A stretch of DNA of 18,564 nucleotides. Origin: a bacterium (GTDB taxonomy: Bacteria > Krumholzibacteriota > Krumholzibacteriia > JACNKJ01). Under the pieces are notes generated by a model, which was not told the DNA's origin, ran no database searches, and worked only from the letters and a program-made list of their open reading frames with translations. Positions 15,101-18,564 of this stretch are shown here, piece after piece. The position numbers and the translations under genes are program-made. Numbering within the stretch: the stretch's first letter is position 1; each line of letters starts with the position of its first letter. The stretch spans positions 1 to 18,564 of the forward strand of contig JACNKJ010000094.1 of the NCBI GenBank assembly GCA_014382085.1, read 5' to 3'.

Positions 15101-15474
15101 CCACTCTTACCATCAGCAGTAATGCGGGCGATCCGGTGATCGTGCCCATCAGCATCGAGGTGCTCTTCGATCCCACGGATTCGGAAGACCCTCCGGCTGT
15201 GCTCGCCTTGGCGAAAAATCACCCAAACCCCTTCAACCCGAAAACCACCATCGCCTTTGCTCTCGCCCAGTCTGGGCAAGCGAAGCTGACGGTTTTCGAT
15301 GTTCGAGGTCGCGCCGTGACCATTCTAAGCGACGGGCATATGGGCGCCGGTCGTTACAGCGTGGATTGGGATGGCCGCGACGACAAGGGTCGTCAGATGG
15401 CCTCGGGACTCTACTTCTACAAACTGGAAGCCGAGAATCAGGTTCTCACTGAGAAGATGTTGATGCTGAAATAG
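12184..15474 (+). CDS. Secreted C25 (gingipain-like) cysteine peptidase with a distinct C-terminal module set
   Basis: 1096 residues. The signal peptide is 1-20 (cleavage ALA/AD) and the propeptide about 21-230. The C25 catalytic domain (about 236-562) has FVLLVGDAG (296-304), catalytic His430 in NYTGHGS and Cys463 in CSVACNNGTF. It is very similar to the divergent neighbour from 314 to 560. An Ig-like domain follows (about 565-648). Beyond it lies a possibly split BACON-like module (652-692 and about 936-995) that encloses a beta-rich domain (about 700-838) and a Kre9/KNH-like module starting NVNVISPNGGE (842-852). The C-terminal sorting-like domain (about 1008-1096, HPNPFNPKTTIAF to KMLMLK) ends the protein. 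It lacks the CARDB-like and jelly-roll modules of the other two. ATG at 12184 follows AAGGGGG closely and begins a proper signal peptide; the in-frame TTG at 12157 would add nine residues before it. Export and then proteolysis outside the cell are inferred. Confidence 0.93.
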   Translation: MKGLTLAGLLCLALVLPALAADIELANGQDDWQMQLLGSDDSGTRIQLKLNRFQADGLIIDGAPWTALSLEDLPLHQQRGLPALPALRRSIAIADDAAMRVSVVESHFRDFSGMDIAPSKGTISRSMDPEMVSYEFSRFYESDAWFPAEIAKLGDPYIMRDVRGLVVELNPFQYNPATGTLRVYTEIVVEIESDGESFVNRLESRPDALDAEFAKIYSNHFVNYDQLNDRYVSVPEVGAMLVITYDAFHSAMLPYVDWKNQMGIPTDIVYVSSVGSTGAQIKSYIQNYYDSNGMTFVLLVGDAGEIPLPDGGSDPMYSLVAGDDSYPDIFVGRFSAENTAQVATQVERSIEYERDVALGESWMQYGMGVASNQGPGDDGEYDDDHEDVIRGKLLSYGYLGVDQIYDPTGTSAQVASGLNAGRGIVNYTGHGSTTSWSSTGFSNTSVNALVNNDMLPFICSVACNNGTFTGGTCFGEAWLRATNGGEPTGAIAAYMSYISQSWNPPMSAQDEAVDLLVADAKRTIGGLWFNGSCLMMDEYGSSGVNEFENWTIFGDPSLRVRSMAPSLASVDHFATVDPLMAYFTVNTDPGNLAAVSFEGAYIGSAFADAGGVAQVYFDGDLPTPGNEITLTVTGYNKVTHMAQVLVGDGLLPTCEVSPSFFNKVMMQDDVQTDNLYIANNGENGSTLYYSISMEDPNFPRDAGRNMTGSYAWTDPSAVFPGSTLDLTLSVFNGSDDSEWISNFEMDLPSGVALNTASDMTGGSAGDLVYTGGTGDAAHCVWSDPNGGYGQIYPDETGVAVINLTFNSMGDQVVIPYTIQGDIWGSDPHQVSGEIIITTLGPNVNVISPNGGEMLAIGQMLDIQWAAGGGPENVMIELSRTGIGGWEALAASVPAGTGHFGWIVEGPISADCRIKVCDVNDLATTDTSDGAFTIYRPLTWVQMAATSGDVPEGEMDILELTFDATGLPEGSYEATLTISSNAGDPVIVPISIEVLFDPTDSEDPPAVLALAKNHPNPFNPKTTIAFALAQSGQAKLTVFDVRGRAVTILSDGHMGAGRYSVDWDGRDDKGRQMASGLYFYKLEAENQVLTEKMLMLK

Positions 15475-15503
15475 AACTTGAACTTGAACCTGAACCTGAA
15501 CAA

Positions 15504-15532
15504 TCCTCCCCCTTCCGGGGGGAGGGTTTTTT
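15504..15532 (+). terminator. Intrinsic terminator of the right C25 gene
   Basis: An 8-bp G+C stem, CCTCCCCC (15505-15512) with GGGGGAGG (15518-15525), is followed by TTTTTT (15527-15532). It lies 30 bp after the stop and separates the peptidase gene from the acyl-CoA synthetase gene. Confidence 0.93.
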
Positions 15533-15543
15533 CTGTCCATGCG

Positions 15544-15572
15544 TTGTGGATTTGCCCCAAATGTGGCAGGAT
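15544..15572 (+). promoter_or_regulatory. Weak candidate promoter of the acyl-CoA synthetase gene
   Basis: TTGTGG (15544-15549) and CAGGAT (15567-15572) are separated by 17 nt, with a TGG extension before the -10 box, about 40 nt upstream of the GTG start. The matches are modest, but a promoter is needed here because a strong terminator ends just upstream. Confidence 0.35.
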
Positions 15573-15613
15573 CGCTAAGTCCCCATCGCCCACTCCTATC
15601 CATCGGAGTTGCC

Positions 15614-17401
15614 GTGAATAACATCGCCTTGAGCATTCGTGCCAACGCTCGCGAATTCGGCGAGTCTGCCGCCTTGCGCCACAAGATCGTGGGACGCTGG
15701 CATGAGATCAGCTACCGCGAAATGGATGAAACGATTGCCGCAGTGTCGCGCAAGCTGGTGGATCTGGGTGTGCAGGTGGGTGACAAGGTCGCCATCTTCG
15801 CGCCCAACTGCCCCGATTGGGTGCTCGCCGACCTCGGCATTCAGAGCATTCGCGGCGTGACCGTTCCCATCTTCGCGACGAGTACCGTGGAGCAAGCCCA
15901 ATACATCATCGAAGATGCCGATGTGCGCATCGCCTTCGCGGGTTCCGGTTCCGAAATGGAAAAACTTTCCGCCGTTCGTGAAGCCTGCGGAAAACCCGAA
16001 GTGCTCATCGCTCTTGAGGGCCGCACGGATCTGGGTCGAGAGGGCGATATGCTTATGCCCGAATTCATCAAAGCCGGCATGAGCTCTGACACTCAGGACG
16101 AGTGCGACCTTCGTGCCGACGACGCCAAACCTACGGACCTTGCCACCATCATTTACACCTCGGGGACCACGGGCGAGCCCAAAGGCGTGATGCTCGCCCA
16201 CGAGAATTTCGTGAATCAGTTCGAGACTTTGGAAAGGAACTACGACGTGACGAGCGAAGACCGCTCCCTCTGCTTCCTTCCCCTCAGCCACGTTTTCGAA
16301 AGAGCTTGGACATTCTTCGTGTTGCTCCGTGGCGCGAAAAACTCATTCTGCCCTGACCCTCGACGTATCGCCAAGTTCCTGGTGGAAGCGGGGCCTAACA
16401 TCATGGCTAGCGCGCCGCGGCTCTACGAGAAGATCTACGCGGGCATCTTCGACAAACTCGAAACCGCCCCCGCCTACAGACAAAAACTCTTCCACTGGGC
16501 TTTGGATGTGGGCGGTAGGTACGAACGCAAAATTCGAAACGGTGGAGCAGGGCCCCTACTCAAAAGCCAACATGCCTTGGCGGATAAATTAGTTCTCTCG
16601 AAATTGCGCGAAGTTATCGGTGGACCCAAGAAGTTCATGGCCTCGGGTGGAGCCGCTCTATCCAAGGAAATCGAAGAAATGTTCTTCGCGGCAGGATTGC
16701 TCATTTGCCAGGGCTACGGCCTCACGGAAACAGCTCCCATGCTCACGGCCAATGCTCCCGGTGAGTTCAGGTTCGGCACGGTGGGAAAACCGGTGGTCAA
16801 CGTGGAATTGAAGATCGCCGAGTCGGGAGAAATACTCGCCAAGGGCCCCAATGTGATGTCCGGCTACTTCAACAAACCTGAAGCCACCGAGGAAGTCTTC
16901 AGCGATGGATGGTTCCACACCGGCGACGTGGGACACTTCGACGAAGATGGTTTCTTGATCATCACCGATCGCATCAAGGATCTCATCGTCACCTCGGGCG
17001 GCAAGAACATTGCTCCCCAATGGATTGAAACCGTGGTGGGCAAGGATCCCTTTATCGATCAGTTGGCGGTTTTGGGAGACAGTCGCAAATACATCAGCGC
17101 CCTGGTCGTCCCGTCTTTCGATATTCTCAGTGAATGGGCGAAAAGACAGAAGCTGCACTTCGAGTCGCACGAGGATCTCGTGCGCATGCCCGAGGTCATT
17201 CGTCACATGACCGAGCGAATCACGCGTCAGTCCAGGCAACTGGCGCCCTTTGAGAAGATCAAACGCTTCACATTGATGGCCAAGGAATTCACAATGCAGG
17301 CTGGCGAGATCACGCCGACCTTGAAAGTGAAGCGCCGGGTGATTCATGAGAAGTACAAGGACCTCATCGATCGCATGTATTCAAAGGACACGAATTCTTA
17401 G
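15614..17401 (+). CDS. AMP-binding long-chain acyl-CoA synthetase (FAA1/FadD-type ligase)
   Basis: This 595-residue enzyme would activate long-chain fatty acids with ATP to acyl-AMP and then acyl-CoA, at the inner face of the cytoplasmic membrane, for beta-oxidation or lipid synthesis. ANL-superfamily motifs occur in order: the ATP-binding loop YTSGTTGEPKG (181-191), PLSHVFER (223-230), GYGLTET (367-373), GWFHTGD (432-438), DRIKDLIVTSGGKNIAP (452-468), and the C-terminal catalytic lysine K571 in ITPTLKVKRR. Length and the long insert around 280-330 fit the bacterial long-chain (FAA1-like) group rather than short acetyl-CoA synthetases. The start chosen is GTG at 15614, with GGAG 5 nt upstream. 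The in-frame ATG at 15539 would place the candidate promoter inside the gene and add an unconserved tail. No other fatty acid gene is nearby. Chain-length preference cannot be read from sequence. Confidence 0.93.
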   Translation: MNNIALSIRANAREFGESAALRHKIVGRWHEISYREMDETIAAVSRKLVDLGVQVGDKVAIFAPNCPDWVLADLGIQSIRGVTVPIFATSTVEQAQYIIEDADVRIAFAGSGSEMEKLSAVREACGKPEVLIALEGRTDLGREGDMLMPEFIKAGMSSDTQDECDLRADDAKPTDLATIIYTSGTTGEPKGVMLAHENFVNQFETLERNYDVTSEDRSLCFLPLSHVFERAWTFFVLLRGAKNSFCPDPRRIAKFLVEAGPNIMASAPRLYEKIYAGIFDKLETAPAYRQKLFHWALDVGGRYERKIRNGGAGPLLKSQHALADKLVLSKLREVIGGPKKFMASGGAALSKEIEEMFFAAGLLICQGYGLTETAPMLTANAPGEFRFGTVGKPVVNVELKIAESGEILAKGPNVMSGYFNKPEATEEVFSDGWFHTGDVGHFDEDGFLIITDRIKDLIVTSGGKNIAPQWIETVVGKDPFIDQLAVLGDSRKYISALVVPSFDILSEWAKRQKLHFESHEDLVRMPEVIRHMTERITRQSRQLAPFEKIKRFTLMAKEFTMQAGEITPTLKVKRRVIHEKYKDLIDRMYSKDTNS

Positions 17402-17402
17402 C

Positions 17403-18564
17403 CTAGCGTGCCAGCACCATCTTAGTGCTGCTTGTCCAATCTCCCGCCTTGATGGTGCAGAGATAGACGCCCGAACTCAATTCGGTGCCCTCCTCGTTGC
17501 GGCCATCCCAATCTATCTCGTGCACACCCCCGCCATGGCTCATTTCACGGAACGATCGAATTCGCCGCCCACCCATATCGAAGATGGATAGTTCCACCTG
17601 AACACCCTCACTACCCGGAGCGAGTGTGTAGCGAAGGGTTGTTTGTGGATTGAATGGATTCGGATAATTCTGTAGCAGAACGATACGCCCAGCTTGTTCA
17701 TCCACTGATGAAGAAAGCGGGTACAGGGGAACTTCTAGCTCAATAGGCGCTCCCCCCAAGACCTGAAGATTCTCGTAAACCTGGTCATGATATCCCTCAA
17801 GGCTCACTGTGAGATTGTAGCTACCTGGTTCCAGAAGGCGTGTAAAACGACCATAGACTTCTTCACTTCTACGAGGATGATTGATCGCTGGATCGCCGGA
17901 TAGGGTCAACTCTGCAACGAGAGGCGCGAGAGTGCTGGCATCGTAGACGTGCCCGCGAATCCCATTTCCGTGAACGCGATCCATTAGCGTGCGTATACCG
18001 TGTTGATTGCTTTCCACGATGGCCGCAATGCGTGCGCTGCCGTTGGGGAAGAATGTGGTAGCCGTCTCGATGAGATAGGCCTGACAACCGTGCTCCCAGT
18101 ACATCCAATTGTAACTCTGGCCATTGCCGTAGAAATAGTCGGTGGTGTAATAGCCGCTACCCTCTTTGTGGATGGACGCGGCAATGTCTTCGGCAAGTTG
18201 GATGCCGGCGGCATCTTCGCCGCAGTATCCCACGTATTCGCTGTAGCTGTGAAAACTGATGCCAGCAACGAAGTGTTCGCGCTCAAAAAGCATCTGCTGA
18301 AGTTGAGCTTCATTTTCGGACATGGCGGAAGGGCCTCGATAAACAATGCTGCATTCCGCCCCACTGCCTGCGGTGAACCACCCCTCGGCGTAGTTGCGAT
18401 TGAGATCCACACCATCGGGAAAACTGGGATAGCTTGAACCGCAATACTCGTTCACCACTCCTTCAAACACACCGTCTTCATCATTGTCCCGTTTATTTTT
18501 CCGCCACCAAGGATTGTCGATCCCCGTCTGCACGAAGATGTATCCCTCAGGATTGAGAATGGGA
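17403..18564 (-). CDS. Secreted M14 zinc carboxypeptidase with regulatory-like and C-terminal sorting-like domains (3' part; cut by window edge)
   Basis: The frame is open to the window edge (386 full codons visible), so the N-terminus, including the expected HxxE zinc ligands, lies outside. Numbering from the first full codon, the M14 domain shows NPEGY (4-8), WWRKN (19-23), substrate-binding DLNRN (53-57), the third zinc ligand H105 in SFHSYSEY, and the catalytic glutamate E166 in YLIETATTFFP. A carboxypeptidase-regulatory-like beta-sandwich follows (about 200-282, GIRGHVYDAST...YNLTVSLEGY). The FlgD-Ig/type-A sorting-like domain (about 294-386, QNYPNPFNPQTTLRY to KMVLAR) ends it. It would trim C-terminal residues from peptides outside the cell, complementing the three C25 endopeptidases. 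An internal GTG at 18533 is not the start, because M14 conserved sequence continues upstream of it. Its stop is one base from the stop of the convergent acyl-CoA synthetase gene. Confidence 0.92.
   Translation of the reverse strand, partial: PILNPEGYIFVQTGIDNPWWRKNKRDNDEDGVFEGVVNEYCGSSYPSFPDGVDLNRNYAEGWFTAGSGAECSIVYRGPSAMSENEAQLQQMLFEREHFVAGISFHSYSEYVGYCGEDAAGIQLAEDIAASIHKEGSGYYTTDYFYGNGQSYNWMYWEHGCQAYLIETATTFFPNGSARIAAIVESNQHGIRTLMDRVHGNGIRGHVYDASTLAPLVAELTLSGDPAINHPRRSEEVYGRFTRLLEPGSYNLTVSLEGYHDQVYENLQVLGGAPIELEVPLYPLSSSVDEQAGRIVLLQNYPNPFNPQTTLRYTLAPGSEGVQVELSIFDMGGRRIRSFREMSHGGGVHEIDWDGRNEEGTELSSGVYLCTIKAGDWTSSTKMVLAR

Noticed and set aside
15474..15503. Five tandem hexamers of GAAC(T/C)T type after the right C25 stop
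   Set aside because: This is a short imperfect microrepeat between stop codon and terminator. It may arise from slippage, and no function is supported.
16658..17347. Minus-strand open frame (229 codons) inside the acyl-CoA synthetase gene
   Set aside because: It is a shadow of a gene with all ANL motifs intact.
17412..17430. Hairpin CAGCAC-N7-GTGCTG near the end of the M14 gene
   Set aside because: It has only 6 bp, lies inside the coding sequence and has no T-tract on the plus strand, so it is not a convincing terminator for the synthetase gene.

Overview
This window looks like chromosomal DNA from an uncultivated or poorly studied bacterium of the wider FCB group, with Krumholzibacteriota or Eisenbacteria-like lineages as the best guess. 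This is an inference. It rests on moderately high GC and on four large secreted proteins that end in an FlgD-Ig/type-A-sorting-like domain with an N-x-PNPFNP motif. It also rests on gingipain-like C25 peptidases carrying jelly-roll and CARDB-like modules, and on DUF1565-type beta-helix lipoproteins. No rRNA, tRNA, CRISPR array or transposase was seen.

Layout from left to right. (1) 1-396, minus: the 5' part of a DUF1028 secreted Ntn-hydrolase-like gene, cut by the window edge. It is divergent from a cysteine desulfurase/selenocysteine lyase-like gene (493-1611, plus), whose promoter placement predicts a leaderless mRNA. (2) 1660-4207, minus: two paralogous right-handed beta-helix lipoproteins in a probable operon, ending at a hairpin terminator shared with the convergent desulfurase gene. 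(3) 4375-8022 and 8437-11976, minus: two large C25 (gingipain-like) peptidases, each with its own promoter and tandem terminator hairpins. They are separated by a 414-bp intergenic region with an unusually structured element. (4) 12184-15474, plus: a third C25 peptidase, divergent from the second. (5) 15614-17401, plus: a long-chain acyl-CoA synthetase-type AMP-binding enzyme. (6) 17403-18564, minus: the 3' part of an M14 zinc carboxypeptidase with a C-terminal sorting-like domain. Its stop lies one base from the stop of the acyl-CoA synthetase gene.

The core of the window is a secreted and surface proteolysis locus: three C25 endopeptidases, one M14 carboxypeptidase and two surface lipoproteins. 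The three C25 genes look mosaic. The middle one shares its catalytic half with the right-hand gene and its C-terminal half with the left-hand gene. All three have a near-identical extended -10 promoter element (ATGGTARAAT), which suggests co-expression. A plausible joint role is extracellular protein degradation for nutrition, with endoproteolysis followed by carboxypeptidase trimming. No transporter or secretion gene lies in the window to confirm this. The desulfurase and acyl-CoA synthetase look like ordinary housekeeping neighbours.
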